Origin: Methanothermus fervidus DSM 2088
GTDB lineage: Archaea; Methanobacteriota; Methanobacteria; DSM-2088; Methanothermaceae
Assembly: GCA_000166095.1 (NCBI GenBank)
Contig: CP002278.1
Span: 32,001-96,000 of the forward strand
Direction: 5' to 3'
Length of the DNA stretch: 64,000 nt
The position numbers were made by a program, and so were the translations under genes. Each line of letters begins with the position of its first letter. Within the stretch, counting starts at the first letter, position 1. Below, piece after piece: positions 29,005 through 38,497 of this stretch. The notes beneath the pieces were generated by a model. The model ran no database searches. It was given only the letters and a program-made list of their open reading frames with translations, and had not been told where the DNA came from.

Positions 29005-29754
29005 CTAATGTTTTTTGGAAATTTCATGAGGAACTTCATGAAAAACAATGTTAACAGGGCACTTGTAAAGTTCTTCAATACTTTTTAATACTTCTTTAGG
29101 ATCATCATGTACGAAAATCCTTCTGTTGAGGCATGCAATTTTCTTAACATGTTTTGAAACTACACCCACATCATGAGAAACGAGTATTATCGTCATTTTT
29201 CTATTTATTTTATTTAATAACTTATAAAACGAATTTCTAGTTCCAGGATCAATACTAGCTGTTGGTTCATCTAATAACAATAATTTAGGTTCCCTAACAA
29301 GAGCTCTAGCTAGAAATACTCTTTGTATTTGTCCACCAGATAAATCGTTTATATTTTTGTCTCTTAAGTTCCATACACCTAATTTTTTAAGCCATTTTTC
29401 TACAGTTTTAATATCTTTTTCTGAATATCTTTTTAAAGGACCAGGATAACGACCCATTAGTACAGTTTCAAAAACTGTTATTGGGAAATCATAATTATAA
29501 TGAGTAATTTGAGGCATATAACCAATATTTTTTCTTGCTAATTCAGGTGGCTTGCCAAATACTTTTACAACGCCTTTACATGGTTTTATTAGTCCTACTA
29601 TTAATTTTAATAAAGTTGTTTTTCCACCACCATTAGGTCCAATTATTGCTAAAAAATCATTTTTTTCTACCTTTAAATTTATATTTTCTAGCACGATTTT
29701 ACCACTAATCTCATAATACACATTTTTCATCTCTACTACTGTTGAATTATTCAT
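29005..29754 (-). CDS. Metal ABC transporter ATP-binding protein (ZnuC-like)
   Basis: 249 residues. Walker A GPNGGGKTTLLKL, Q-loop YMPQITHYNYDFP, signature LSGGQIQRVFLARALVREPKLLLLDEPTASID (Walker B) and the switch histidine in LVSHDVGVV are all intact. It overlaps the substrate-binding protein gene by 8 bases and precedes the permease gene by 12 bases. Confidence 0.94.
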   Translation of the reverse strand: MNNSTVVEMKNVYYEISGKIVLENINLKVEKNDFLAIIGPNGGGKTTLLKLIVGLIKPCKGVVKVFGKPPELARKNIGYMPQITHYNYDFPITVFETVLMGRYPGPLKRYSEKDIKTVEKWLKKLGVWNLRDKNINDLSGGQIQRVFLARALVREPKLLLLDEPTASIDPGTRNSFYKLLNKINRKMTIILVSHDVGVVSKHVKKIACLNRRIFVHDDPKEVLKSIEELYKCPVNIVFHEVPHEISKKH

Positions 29755-30601
29755 GTTTTAATGCCTCTAAAACTTTGTACATATTTTCTACATAATTTTC
29801 TGCTAAAGGGTCTATAACAATAATTTTAGCTCCAATTTCTTTTGCTATAACTTTAGAATTTTCTTTGTTTGTTAATGGTGTAATAAAGATTGTCTTTATT
29901 TGGTATCTTTTCGCTTCATTTATTATTTCTTTAATAGTTTCCGGATTAGGTTCTTTTCCTTCTTTTTCAATAGCTATTTGCTTTAATCCATAATCGTGAC
30001 ATAAATATCCCCATGCAGGATGGTAAACTAGTATATATTTATTTTTCCTATGCGAAAGTGTTTCCGAGAATTCATTATCTAATTTTTTTAATTCAGAAAC
30101 ATATCTATCCTTATTTCTTTCATAATAATTTTTGTTGGATGGATCAATTTTTGATAAGGTAGTATAAATATTTTCAACAATTTTTATTGCATTTTTTGGA
30201 GAATTCCAAACATGAGGATCAGTGCCTTCGCTACTTGGTAATAGTTTTATACCTTCAGAACAATTAACAATTAATATATGAGGGTTTATTGATTTTATAT
30301 TCTCCATCCATTTTTTTTCAAATTCTATCCCAGAACCTATTTCAAAGTACACTTTAGCATTTTTAAGTTTTTCCAATGTCTCAGGATTAGGTTCGTAGGT
30401 GTGAGGATCAGCACCTTTTGGAACCATGACAATAACTTGAACTTTATCGCCAGCTATTTTTTCTATAAATTCTTTTTCAGGAGGAATAGTCGCTGCCACT
30501 ATTATTTTGTTTGATGTTTCTTTTTTTACAGGTGTGAAAACAATTATCAACAAAGTTATTATCAATAATATAGATGCCAATGTCAATCTTCTTGCACTCA
30601 T
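29747..30601 (-). CDS. Metal ABC transporter substrate-binding protein (cluster 9, ZnuA-like)
   Basis: About 284 residues from the ATG at 30601, preceded by GGGTGGAACA. The frame also opens at a TTG at 30613. An N-terminal hydrophobic anchor (LTLASILLIITLLIIVFTP) holds it in the membrane; no lipobox cysteine is seen. Metal-ligand regions of cluster A-I proteins are present: PKGADPHTYEPNPETL (His), TDPHVWNSPKNA (His), VYHPAWGYLCHDYGL (His) and the C-terminal IVIDPLAENY (Asp). The His-rich loop that marks many zinc-specific ZnuA proteins is absent. Confidence 0.9.
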   Translation of the reverse strand: MSARRLTLASILLIITLLIIVFTPVKKETSNKIIVAATIPPEKEFIEKIAGDKVQVIVMVPKGADPHTYEPNPETLEKLKNAKVYFEIGSGIEFEKKWMENIKSINPHILIVNCSEGIKLLPSSEGTDPHVWNSPKNAIKIVENIYTTLSKIDPSNKNYYERNKDRYVSELKKLDNEFSETLSHRKNKYILVYHPAWGYLCHDYGLKQIAIEKEGKEPNPETIKEIINEAKRYQIKTIFITPLTNKENSKVIAKEIGAKIIVIDPLAENYVENMYKVLEALKHE

Positions 30602-30688
30602 TGTTCCACCCAATTATTAGTATTAAACAAATTACATATTAATTTTTACTAAAAATTTTTGGATATGTTATTAATAATTATAAAAAAT

Positions 30689-30697
30689 TTTATAAAG
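30689..30697 (+). promoter_or_regulatory. TATA box of nikR (probably leaderless mRNA)
   Basis: TTTATAAAG is centred about 28 bases before the ATG at 30721. The expected initiation point therefore falls within a few bases of the start codon. No Shine-Dalgarno sequence is visible before that ATG, which agrees with leaderless translation. Confidence 0.5.
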
Positions 30698-30720
30698 TAT
30701 ATATTAACAAAATTAATTTG

Positions 30721-31098
30721 ATGAAAATTATCAGCATTTCTGTTAATAAAAAGTTTTTAGAAAAAATTGATAGGACTTGGGAAGAATTAGGGTTTTCAGG
30801 GAGATCAGAATTCATAAGAGCCGCTGTACGAAAAATGATAGATGAAAGTAAATATAAATTTCAAGATAAAATCATCAATGTTGTTCTGCTTCTAGTTCAT
30901 AATAGGAGATTTGAAAAAGAGATATCGGATGTTGCACATAAATACAATGGATTAATAACTACACAGATACATAGTCACGTCGGAAATAAAGATTGTTTAG
31001 AAGTTTTTATAGTTAGAGGGAGAAGTAAGGAGATAAAAGAAATGATCCATAAATTCAGACAATATAAACTAAAGCGCTTGGAGTTAGTAACATTGTGA
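30721..31098 (+). CDS. nikR: Nickel-responsive regulator NikR
   Basis: 125 residues. The ribbon-helix-helix domain is MKIISISVNKKFLEKIDRTWEELGFSGRSEFIRAAVRKMI. The C-terminal ACT-like domain carries the nickel site: His in VLLVHNRRF, then His-x-His in IHSHVGNKDC and the Cys six residues later, corresponding to H76, H87, H89 and C95 of E. coli NikR. It is divergent from the metal ABC operon across a 119-base AT-rich interval, so it probably regulates that operon. The start is the ATG at 30721, not the TTG three bases upstream. Confidence 0.92.
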   Translation: MKIISISVNKKFLEKIDRTWEELGFSGRSEFIRAAVRKMIDESKYKFQDKIINVVLLLVHNRRFEKEISDVAHKYNGLITTQIHSHVGNKDCLEVFIVRGRSKEIKEMIHKFRQYKLKRLELVTL

Positions 31099-31099
31099 A

Positions 31100-31900
31100 T
31101 TAAATCATGTCAATATTTATGCCTCCAAGACCCACTTTATTTACAACTTCAACACCATTTTTTGAAAGTGTGTAACTTTTTGTCTCTAATTCTAAATGAT
31201 TTGTAGTATTTTCCAAAATAACAGCGTTTTTAGTGTTAGCATTAAAAGATATTCCACCAGAATCAACATCTGAAATAATTCGTATAGGTGATAACGAATT
31301 TAGTAACATAGAGACGCCGCCAATTGTAACGTTTGTATTTATTGATCCATTGTAGAGAAGTCCAGTGTTTAAAATGTTAAATCCACCAGTATTGACATTT
31401 AATTTTATGTTTTTAAATACTACATCTTGAATCTTAAGTTTTCCTCCGCCAAAGTAATTTATATTTACATTAAGCATGTCTATTTTTGAGTTATTTCCAA
31501 GAGTTATTTCAACTCCTCCGACTTTATCATTAATTGTTATATTGTAAATATATTTATTTGAAAGAAAAACAGAAGTAGAACCTTTATTTAGCTTTAGTTT
31601 TACATTCAGAGTATCACCGTAGATTGTATAATTAAAAACAGGATTTGTTTTTATGTTATGTCCAACATTAAAATTACATATTTCATTTGTTGAATTTTCA
31701 AATGATAGCTTTACACCACTTGTGTTTGATTCAATAGTAATATTAACATATTTTACTCCGGGAAATTCACTTTCTTTCAATTTAAAATTTTTTGTAATGT
31801 TTTCATCTTCTTTTTTATTGATGAAAGCTAATGCCCCAACTAAAAAACCAGATACAAATATTACAAAAATTATAATACTAAAAATTCTTTTTAAATCCAT
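31100..31900 (-). CDS. Membrane-anchored extracytoplasmic beta-repeat protein, unknown function
   Basis: 266 residues. The N-terminal hydrophobic segment IFSIIIFVIFVSGFLVGALAFI acts as signal anchor. The rest is an Asn/Thr/Val-rich beta-strand pattern with recurring glycine turns (VGGVEITLGNNS, FGGGKLKIQD, TGGFNILNTG, IGGVSMLLNS, SGGISFNANT, LGGINIDMI), like a beta-solenoid or toast-rack domain. No catalytic motif is seen. Its start overlaps the Yip1-type gene by 10 bases. It may be an envelope protein; I do not recognise a named family with confidence. Confidence 0.6.
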   Translation of the reverse strand: MDLKRIFSIIIFVIFVSGFLVGALAFINKKEDENITKNFKLKESEFPGVKYVNITIESNTSGVKLSFENSTNEICNFNVGHNIKTNPVFNYTIYGDTLNVKLKLNKGSTSVFLSNKYIYNITINDKVGGVEITLGNNSKIDMLNVNINYFGGGKLKIQDVVFKNIKLNVNTGGFNILNTGLLYNGSINTNVTIGGVSMLLNSLSPIRIISDVDSGGISFNANTKNAVILENTTNHLELETKSYTLSKNGVEVVNKVGLGGINIDMI

Positions 31901-32457
31901 AAAAGTGCCTCCACAAACATTGTTATCATAGATATTACAAGTATAGGTACTCCAAATACAGATAAAAACGATTTTCCTAAACCTATATTATGTACAGTGT
32001 CTATAGCAACAGTTGCTATAAAAAGAGACCAGAGGTACATCAAGGCAAAGAGTAGTGTAGATGTAAAAAATGCTTTAAAAACTATGATAATTGTAATTGC
32101 AAAAATTCCTAATATATATGGAGCAGCTGAAAAACCTAGAAATTTAAGAGTATCATCAAATTTTCCTTTACCTCCAAAACAGAAAACTGCTACTGTATGT
32201 GAAATTAAAGACCAAATTAGTAATATTAGAAATCCTAAAATTAAAAACACCAATGCAAAAAATATTTGAAATATAATAACAACGCCTGTTAATCTTGATA
32301 ATATTCCACCAAACATGAAACCAAGAAAAGCAAACATGAATAAATATATTATTAGTCCATGATCATCTTTTCCTTTTTGTTTCATAGTTTTTAATGTATC
32401 TCTTGGATAAACAAGAATATCTAACAATTCTTCAGAAAAATCCATTATTCTTTTCAA
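31891..32457 (-). CDS. Yip1-domain membrane protein
   Basis: 188 residues with five predicted membrane helices. It starts FSEELLDILVYPRDTLKTMKQKG, similar to the N-terminal signature of Yip1 domain proteins. The tail is FLSVFGVPILVISMITMFVEALLWI. Archaeal members have no assigned function. It is translationally coupled (10-base overlap) to the extracytoplasmic repeat protein. Confidence 0.6.
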   Translation of the reverse strand: MKRIMDFSEELLDILVYPRDTLKTMKQKGKDDHGLIIYLFMFAFLGFMFGGILSRLTGVVIIFQIFFALVFLILGFLILLIWSLISHTVAVFCFGGKGKFDDTLKFLGFSAAPYILGIFAITIIIVFKAFFTSTLLFALMYLWSLFIATVAIDTVHNIGLGKSFLSVFGVPILVISMITMFVEALLWI

Positions 32458-32972
32458 GTCTGACCACCAAACCTTATATATTTCTCAAAGGTTATATATA
32501 GTTAACACAGGATTTCGTAAAGTTATGATAACAAAAAGAATTTTTTGTTGTTAGATATATTGTTTAAGTGAACTATTCCTCACTTTTGCTTCATCAATAG
32601 AACTTACCCAAGACCATCTCTCTTATAAAAATATTCCAAATGTTTTTTCTCAACAGATGTCAGAGTACTCATTCCTCAACGGTACGCTGATATATAACCC
32701 TTTAACTTATTTCCATAGTTTAATCCTTCGATGCTCTTGGATTTACCACCTAAATACAGCTTTTTAGCTTTGTATTAGTAAGTGAAGAAATTTACTCAAG
32801 CACCAAATTTTTAAGTAAATTCTCACGTTAATTGGTTTTGAATATAAAATAGTTTTCAACTCTCCCTACGCTTTTGTAGGAGATTTCTCACAGATAGAGT
32901 TAAACACGAAAATTTAAATTTAATATTTTTTATTTTTATATCAATTAATAAATTAGATTTTTGGGTGAAGAA
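32458..32972. other. Divergent intergenic region occupied by a mobile-element relic
   Basis: The 500-base gap between the Yip1-type gene and pelota has no coding frame. Most of it (about 32565-32906) is a copy of the element described separately. The remainder holds AT-rich promoters: TTATATATTTCTC near 32472 facing left and AATTTAAATTTAATA near 32910-32925 facing pelota. Confidence 0.5.
32565..32906 (-). mobile_element. Non-coding IS200/IS605-like relic, copy 1
   Basis: This ~340-base element is homologous to 47420-47827 in three ordered blocks: 32567-32583 (GTGAACTATTCC), 32766-32797 (about 29 of 32 bases shared) and 32853-32904 (hairpin plus AGATTTCTC and GATAGA). Read on the minus strand it starts with a hairpin (32861-32869 with 32876-32883). 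It ends with GAGGAATAGTTCAC, which resembles the right end of IS200/IS605 elements. No tnpA or tnpB frame survives. An independent non-coding RNA gene is the alternative reading. Confidence 0.5.
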
Positions 32973-34034
32973 ATGAAAATTACATATGAAGATACAAAAA
33001 AGAATATTATAGAGTTGATACCTGAAACACTTGATGATTTATGGCATCTTTCACATATTATAAAGAAAGGAGACTTAGTTTCTGCAGTGACAACAAGAAG
33101 AATACAAGACAAAAGTGGTGAAAGAATTAGAAGTGATAGAGGAATAAAAAAGACATTTCGACTTACAGTTAGAGTGGAGTCTGTCAAATTCCATAAATAT
33201 ACTGGTAGATTGAGGGTTACTGGTGTGATAGAAAAAGGTCCTGAAGATATAGTACCTCTTGGATCATACCACACATTAGAAGTAAAGTTAAACAAAAAGA
33301 TATGTATAAAAAAAGAAGAATGGCCTAAGTGGGCTATAGATAGACTAAAAGATGCTATAAATGCTTCAAAAGAGTTAAATGCAATTATATTATTAATAGA
33401 AGAGAATTCTGCAGAGTTAGGCTTATTAAGACAATATGGTATTGAGTATTATGGTCCCATCACTGGCAATATCTCTGGAAAAAGAATAAAAGATAAAACA
33501 AGGGATAAAAAAATAATTGAATTTTATGAAAAAATCATAAGTAGTTTAAAAAAGTTTAAAGATGTAGGAACTATAATAATTGCTGGTCCTGGTTTTGCCA
33601 AAGATGATTTTTATGCCTATTTAAAAGATAAATATCCAAAAATTTCAAAAATATCTATTGTTGAAAGTGCTGGAAGTGGTGGAAGGACAGGTATCCAAGA
33701 AGTACTTAGAAAAGGCACTGTAGAAAAGGTTCTCGAAAAACACAGGGTTGCCCGAGAAACAAGGGAAGTAAATAAAATTCTAGAAAAAATAACTAAGTCT
33801 CCATCATTAGTTGTTTATGGAAAAGATCATGTTATTGAAGCTGCAAATCTGGGTGCTATAAAAAAGCTTTTAGTTCTTGATACCTTATTACATGATGAAA
33901 AAATAGAATCCTTAGTAAAAGAAGTAGAAAAAATGCGAGGCGAAGTCATAGTAATAAGTAGTGAACATGAAAGTGGTAAACAATTGAAATCAATAGGTGG
34001 ATTGGCAGCTCATTTAAGATTTAAAGTAAAGTGA
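32973..34034 (+). CDS. pelA: Pelota (Dom34) ribosome-rescue factor
   Basis: 353 residues. The N-terminal Sm-like domain is MKITYEDTKKNIIELIPETLDDLWHLSHIIKKGDLV. The eRF1 domain 2-like and domain 3-like parts follow (IIIAGPGFAKDDFYAYL; VVYGKDHVIEAANLGAIKKLLVLD). It lacks GGQ, as expected. With aEF1-alpha and ABCE1 it rescues stalled ribosomes. The start is the ATG at 32973 with GGGTGAAGAA upstream; the frame also opens at a TTG at 32961. Confidence 0.94.
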   Translation: MKITYEDTKKNIIELIPETLDDLWHLSHIIKKGDLVSAVTTRRIQDKSGERIRSDRGIKKTFRLTVRVESVKFHKYTGRLRVTGVIEKGPEDIVPLGSYHTLEVKLNKKICIKKEEWPKWAIDRLKDAINASKELNAIILLIEENSAELGLLRQYGIEYYGPITGNISGKRIKDKTRDKKIIEFYEKIISSLKKFKDVGTIIIAGPGFAKDDFYAYLKDKYPKISKISIVESAGSGGRTGIQEVLRKGTVEKVLEKHRVARETREVNKILEKITKSPSLVVYGKDHVIEAANLGAIKKLLVLDTLLHDEKIESLVKEVEKMRGEVIVISSEHESGKQLKSIGGLAAHLRFKVK

Positions 34035-34038
34035 TAGC

Positions 34039-34896
34039 ATGTTGAAAATAATCTTTGCTATTATCTTAACTTCTATATTAACTTTGTTACTCAATTTTTT
34101 GTTAAGAAAGCTAAAACCAAAAAATCTCTTTAAAAAAATTAGAGGTGGAATTCCAAGAGGAGTAGGAGCAGCGCCTTTTATAACTTTAGTTTTTTTCACA
34201 CCCCACCCTTATAATTTATTTATATTTATAATTGGCATTTCTGCATTTTTAGATGATATAATTGGAAGGGTGAAAATCAATAAATTGGGAATTGAGTGGG
34301 GACAGCTATCACGAGGAATAGGGATGTTAACTATTGCAATTCTAGGATATTCTTATTTTGGAATTGCAAGTTTCTTAATAGCTTTCATGGTTCAACCTCT
34401 AAATATAGCTGACATGCAACCAGGAAAAGCTTGTACAACAATAATCACCATGGCATCAATTGTTTTAATTATGATGATTTTTAAAGGACAAAATTATTAT
34501 TTGCCTCTACTTTTACTTGTAGTAACGTTGGCATATTCTCCACTAGATTATAAAGGTAAAATAATGATGGGAGAGATTGGAAACCATTCTTTTGCTGTGG
34601 CATTGGGGATATGTTTTTATCTTCTTGGCGGACCTCTAACAGTATTAATATTTTTATTTTTAACTTCAGCTTTTATTGCATTTATAAGAAGGAAATATCT
34701 GGAGAAATATTTAGAGGAAAAATTAGGAATAAAAAATCCTACATTTGGTGACTATTTTATGGATGTGATGACTGGAGGTGGATTGGGAGATTTTATTAGG
34801 AGATTAATTCTAGGTAAAAGACAAATTAAAGTTAAAAATCCAGTTTTAATATTTTTAGGGTTTAGAAGACTACTATACAATAAGGTGGTTAAATGA
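34039..34896 (+). CDS. MraY-like glycosyltransferase family 4 membrane protein
   Basis: 285 residues with about eight to nine membrane helices. It has the family's cytoplasmic-loop motifs in order: RGGIPRGVGAAP, FLDDIIGRVKINK (DD pair), PLNIADMQPGKA (like NxxNxxDGxxGL) and MGEIGNHSFAVALG. MraY-like enzymes transfer a sugar-phosphate-linked precursor from UDP to a polyprenyl phosphate. Next to a MurG-like gene (4-base overlap), it probably makes the lipid-linked pseudomurein precursor. That function is inference from family and context. Confidence 0.75.
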   Translation: MLKIIFAIILTSILTLLLNFLLRKLKPKNLFKKIRGGIPRGVGAAPFITLVFFTPHPYNLFIFIIGISAFLDDIIGRVKINKLGIEWGQLSRGIGMLTIAILGYSYFGIASFLIAFMVQPLNIADMQPGKACTTIITMASIVLIMMIFKGQNYYLPLLLLVVTLAYSPLDYKGKIMMGEIGNHSFAVALGICFYLLGGPLTVLIFLFLTSAFIAFIRRKYLEKYLEEKLGIKNPTFGDYFMDVMTGGGLGDFIRRLILGKRQIKVKNPVLIFLGFRRLLYNKVVK

Positions 34897-35927
34897 AGGC
34901 ACTTATAACAATCACAGGACGAGGAATTGGTGGCGATACAGTCACTGCATTAAATATTGCAAAATCACTTGAAAAAAGAGGCGTTAAATGTGAATATGCA
35001 CTTGACCATAAAGCTCCAGGGTTCTTATTTCGAAAAATGAATATAAAATGGCATAAAGTAACTATTCCTCAAGCAGGTGGACATGCAGCTACAAAAATGA
35101 GGATAATAAGGGCAGCTTTACTATCCATAAAAGGGGTTGCTGAAACATGGCATTTGATAAAAAAAATTAATCCTGATGTTGTTGTTGGTGTAATTGGAGG
35201 TGGAGCAATTATAGGTTGTACTGCTGCAAAATTAGCTAGAGTTCCTGCGGTAGGAATCCTCATAACACCCTTAGACGGTATGATATGCACAAAATTAAAT
35301 CCATGTATAGCATTGCCAGAATCTAACCTTTATTTTGAAAAAAGAAAAAATCTTTATAAGTCATATTCACCAATAGATCCAGAAATAATTAAAGGTAGTT
35401 ATGAAAGAGCCATTAAAAGAATGCCTAGTGGATTTAAAGAAAATAAAAAAACTATATTATTTTCGTCAGGTTCTTCTCTTTTTGAAAAAATGGCTATAGC
35501 AGCTGAAAAAATATCTAAATTATTATCTGACTACAACATTGTAGTAACTGGGCATCCTCTAAGCAACGACATCCTTAAGCATCTGAATAACACAATATAT
35601 CTAGGCTATGTTGACTGGATGAAAGATCTTTATAAAATTGTAGATTTAGCAATTCTTTCAGATGATGGTGTGATGGTACATGAAGCTATAGCTTGTAAAA
35701 TTCCAACTGTAGCATTGAAAGGAGTTAAATATGGTAGAGAACACAATATGGCAAAGGTTTTCCCAGACGCTGTAATAGAAAGTTATGTGAATGAAATAGA
35801 AATGAAAGTTGAAGAAGCTTTATCAAAATTAGATTCAATGAAAAAAGCCGCAAGTAAATATAGTAAAGAAATTTTAAGGGCTGGAGATAAAATTGCTGAT
35901 ATAATATTAAACCATGTTAAAAAATAA
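34893..35927 (+). CDS. MurG-like glycosyltransferase (GT-B fold)
   Basis: 344 residues, soluble. The N-terminal GITGRGIGGDTVTALNIAKSLEKRG-type glycine motif is present, as is VVGVIGGGAIIGCTAAKLARVPAVGI. The C-terminal half has YLGYVDWMKDLYKIVDLAILSDDGVMVHEAIACKIPTVALK, the donor-nucleotide half of GT28/MurG enzymes. It would add the second sugar to the lipid-linked intermediate made by the MraY-like protein. The 4-base overlap implies coupled translation. Confidence 0.7.
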   Translation: MKALITITGRGIGGDTVTALNIAKSLEKRGVKCEYALDHKAPGFLFRKMNIKWHKVTIPQAGGHAATKMRIIRAALLSIKGVAETWHLIKKINPDVVVGVIGGGAIIGCTAAKLARVPAVGILITPLDGMICTKLNPCIALPESNLYFEKRKNLYKSYSPIDPEIIKGSYERAIKRMPSGFKENKKTILFSSGSSLFEKMAIAAEKISKLLSDYNIVVTGHPLSNDILKHLNNTIYLGYVDWMKDLYKIVDLAILSDDGVMVHEAIACKIPTVALKGVKYGREHNMAKVFPDAVIESYVNEIEMKVEEALSKLDSMKKAASKYSKEILRAGDKIADIILNHVKK

Positions 35928-35947
35928 AAATTATCTGGGGGTTTTCA

Positions 35948-37705
35948 ATGTCAAAAAAATTATTACTAGGCATTGCATTAATTATTGTAATTCTCGGAAT
36001 AGGAATTTCAGTATATTTTTATCCTAAAATAGAGTTGCAAAAAAATACATCAAAGAAAATAGATCCTGTCGCAGAAGCAAGAAGATTTGATGTAAAAAAT
36101 GCAATGAATTTTACTTCAAAAATATGTAAGTTAGGTCCAAGATATGGCGGAAATAAGGCAGAACTTGAAGCTGCAAATTTATTAGAAAGTAAATTTAAAG
36201 AATATGGTTTGAATACATCTAAAGAAAAGGTTAACTTAGATGGTGGATATACTTACAATGTTATAGGTGAAATTAAAGGTTCAGAATATCCTAATAGGTA
36301 TATTATTATAGGATCACATATTGATTCTCCAGGATTTTGTGAAGGAGCTACAGATGATGCAGCTGCATTGGGAATACAAGTTGAAGTTGCAAGAATTTTA
36401 AAAGACTGCAATCCAAAAAAATCTATTTTGATAATTGGATTTGGTGGAGAAGAACAATGGTTCAAAGGTTCTGAATACTTTGTTAAAAAACATCCTGACA
36501 TCGTTAAAAATTGTGATGCAGTAATAGATTTAAACTGTGTTGGTTCTGGTGAAAATGTTGGATTGATAAAACATAGTTATTTACCTTCTCCTGTTGATGG
36601 AGATCCAAACTTAATAAATGTATTAAAGTCTTCTGCAGAAAAATTAAATCATGGTGTTATTGTCACAGAAACCACATATCCAAGTGACACATATCCTTTC
36701 TACAAAAAGAATGTTCCAGTGTGTCAGGTCATGAGTCAACCTTTTGGGGTTTCACCATGGAGTAGTGAAAATACCTTTGATAAGTTAAATTCAAATGATA
36801 TTAAAAAAATTGGTGAAACATTGGTTCTTGGAGTTTTAAACTTATCAAATATGAATTCTGTAAAACAAGTTAAAGCTTCTTATGTAACAACGTTTAAAGC
36901 ATCACTAGATGATGGATGTTCATCAATATTGCTTCATGTAAACAATACAGAAGATATATTTTCATATAGAAGGGATGCAAAATATAAAGCAAATATTTAT
37001 ATAGAAAAAGAAGAGGTTTTTGGTAAAAATAGAGTCATTGAATATAAAACTAATAATGGACGATTTTATCACTCGATAATTACAGAAGATGGTTGGATAG
37101 TTGGGATAGGTGGAAGAGATTCATCAGATATAAATGATGAATTGAGAACAATTGCGGAAACAATGATGGACAAGGGGATACAGCATAAATACCTAAAAGA
37201 GGCACTTGAAGTTTTAAAATCTAATGGTTGGGGACATCTATTTATAAAAGCCCCTGATAATACTGTCGGAGTTGTAATTTACGATTATAGGGCAAAACAA
37301 TCAAAAATTGATATTTTTAAAATTAAGAATAATGAATTTGTGGTAGTTCCTAATAATCCAAAATTTTATGTAAAAGGTAAATTTAAGGGAGATCCGATAT
37401 TTGATGCAATAGACATTGCACATAAAGATCCCTATGGAATACATAAACATGACATTATAACATATGACATTAATGGCACTAATTTAAAAATATTTGCATC
37501 TCAAGATGGTTTTCCTGACAATATTATCTATTTAGGTCATAAAATTCCCGGAAAATCATTGCCAAAAGCTCCTGAAAAGAAGATGCTTGGTGAGATTATA
37601 CTTAAAAGAGTTGTAAGAGAAAATAAAAATGATTTTTGGTGTTTTTTAATTAATATGTTTGAGGGGTTTTTTAGATGGTTGCAAAACGTATTATACCTTG
37701 TTTAG
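35948..37705 (+). CDS. Membrane-anchored M28-family zinc peptidase with C-terminal extension
   Basis: 585 residues. The N-terminal segment [20 protein letters not shown] anchors it. The M28 domain spans about residues 45-300: [43 protein letters not shown] and [15 protein letters not shown]. The usual last ligand, His in a YHxxxD motif, appears to be replaced ([12 protein letters not shown]). A second ~270-residue domain of unknown type follows. The end overlaps hisF by 31 bases. Following the MraY/MurG-like pair, it could act on the cell wall or on envelope peptides; this is not shown by the sequence. Confidence 0.78.
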   Translation: MSKKLLLGIALIIVILGIGISVYFYPKIELQKNTSKKIDPVAEARRFDVKNAMNFTSKICKLGPRYGGNKAELEAANLLESKFKEYGLNTSKEKVNLDGGYTYNVIGEIKGSEYPNRYIIIGSHIDSPGFCEGATDDAAALGIQVEVARILKDCNPKKSILIIGFGGEEQWFKGSEYFVKKHPDIVKNCDAVIDLNCVGSGENVGLIKHSYLPSPVDGDPNLINVLKSSAEKLNHGVIVTETTYPSDTYPFYKKNVPVCQVMSQPFGVSPWSSENTFDKLNSNDIKKIGETLVLGVLNLSNMNSVKQVKASYVTTFKASLDDGCSSILLHVNNTEDIFSYRRDAKYKANIYIEKEEVFGKNRVIEYKTNNGRFYHSIITEDGWIVGIGGRDSSDINDELRTIAETMMDKGIQHKYLKEALEVLKSNGWGHLFIKAPDNTVGVVIYDYRAKQSKIDIFKIKNNEFVVVPNNPKFYVKGKFKGDPIFDAIDIAHKDPYGIHKHDIITYDINGTNLKIFASQDGFPDNIIYLGHKIPGKSLPKAPEKKMLGEIILKRVVRENKNDFWCFLINMFEGFFRWLQNVLYLV

Positions 37706-38496
37706 ATTGTGATTTACAAGTTCCTCAAGGACGAGTTGTTAAAGGTGTTGAATTTAAGAATATTAAGTATGCTGGTAACCCTGTTGAATTAGCAAAAAAA
37801 TATTATGAGGAAGGTGCTGATGAAATTGTTTTTTTAGATATCACCGCATCTCATGAACGAAGAGAAACCATGACACATGTCATTGAGGCTGTTGCAGAAA
37901 ATGTTTTTGTTCCTATATGTGTAGGTGGTGGCATAAAAACTGTCAACGATTTTACAAAAATGCTTAAGGCAGGCGCTGACAAATGTTCCATAAATACAGC
38001 TGCAATTAAAAATCCTGAATTAATTAATAAAGCTTCTAAAGTCGTTGGTTCACAAGCTTGCGTAGTTGCAATTGATGCTAAGCGCAGATATGTAAATGAT
38101 CCTAATGAAACAGATAAAATCGTTGTTAAAACAGAAAAAGGATATTGTTGGTATGAATGTAGTATATATGGTGGACGTAAATTTACTGGTATAGATGCAA
38201 TTGCCTGGGCAATGGAATGTGAAGAGAGAGGAGCAGGCGAAATATTATTGACTTCTATGGATAGAGATGGAACAAAAGAAGGATATGATATTCCATTAAT
38301 CAAAGAAATAACAAAAAGAGTGGACATCCCTGTCATTGCTTCAGGCGGTGTCGGAAACCCTAAACATATTTATGATGCGTTTAAGCTTGGAAACGCAGAT
38401 GCTGCATTGGCTGCAAGCATTTTTCATTATAATGAATATAGCATATCTGATGTAAAAAAATATTTGTGGGAAAAGGGTGTGGAAGTAAGGTTATAG
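37675..38496 (+). CDS. hisF: Imidazole glycerol phosphate synthase, cyclase subunit
   Basis: 273 residues, a (beta-alpha)8 barrel with both phosphate-binding halves. It has [15 protein letters not shown] (catalytic Asp), [30 protein letters not shown] (second catalytic Asp) and [13 protein letters not shown]. It joins histidine synthesis to the purine by-product AICAR with HisH, which is not in the window. The ATG lies within the end of the M28 gene. Confidence 0.95.
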   Translation: MVAKRIIPCLDCDLQVPQGRVVKGVEFKNIKYAGNPVELAKKYYEEGADEIVFLDITASHERRETMTHVIEAVAENVFVPICVGGGIKTVNDFTKMLKAGADKCSINTAAIKNPELINKASKVVGSQACVVAIDAKRRYVNDPNETDKIVVKTEKGYCWYECSIYGGRKFTGIDAIAWAMECEERGAGEILLTSMDRDGTKEGYDIPLIKEITKRVDIPVIASGGVGNPKHIYDAFKLGNADAALAASIFHYNEYSISDVKKYLWEKGVEVRL

Positions 38497-38497
38497 T

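Noticed and set aside
30602-30720. Possible NikR operator: GTTATTAATA and ATATATTAAC half sites in the nikR/ABC divergent region
   Set aside because: The arms match poorly as an inverted repeat and the region is almost pure A/T, so symmetric stretches are expected by chance. A regulated promoter is still likely, but the site cannot be named from sequence alone.
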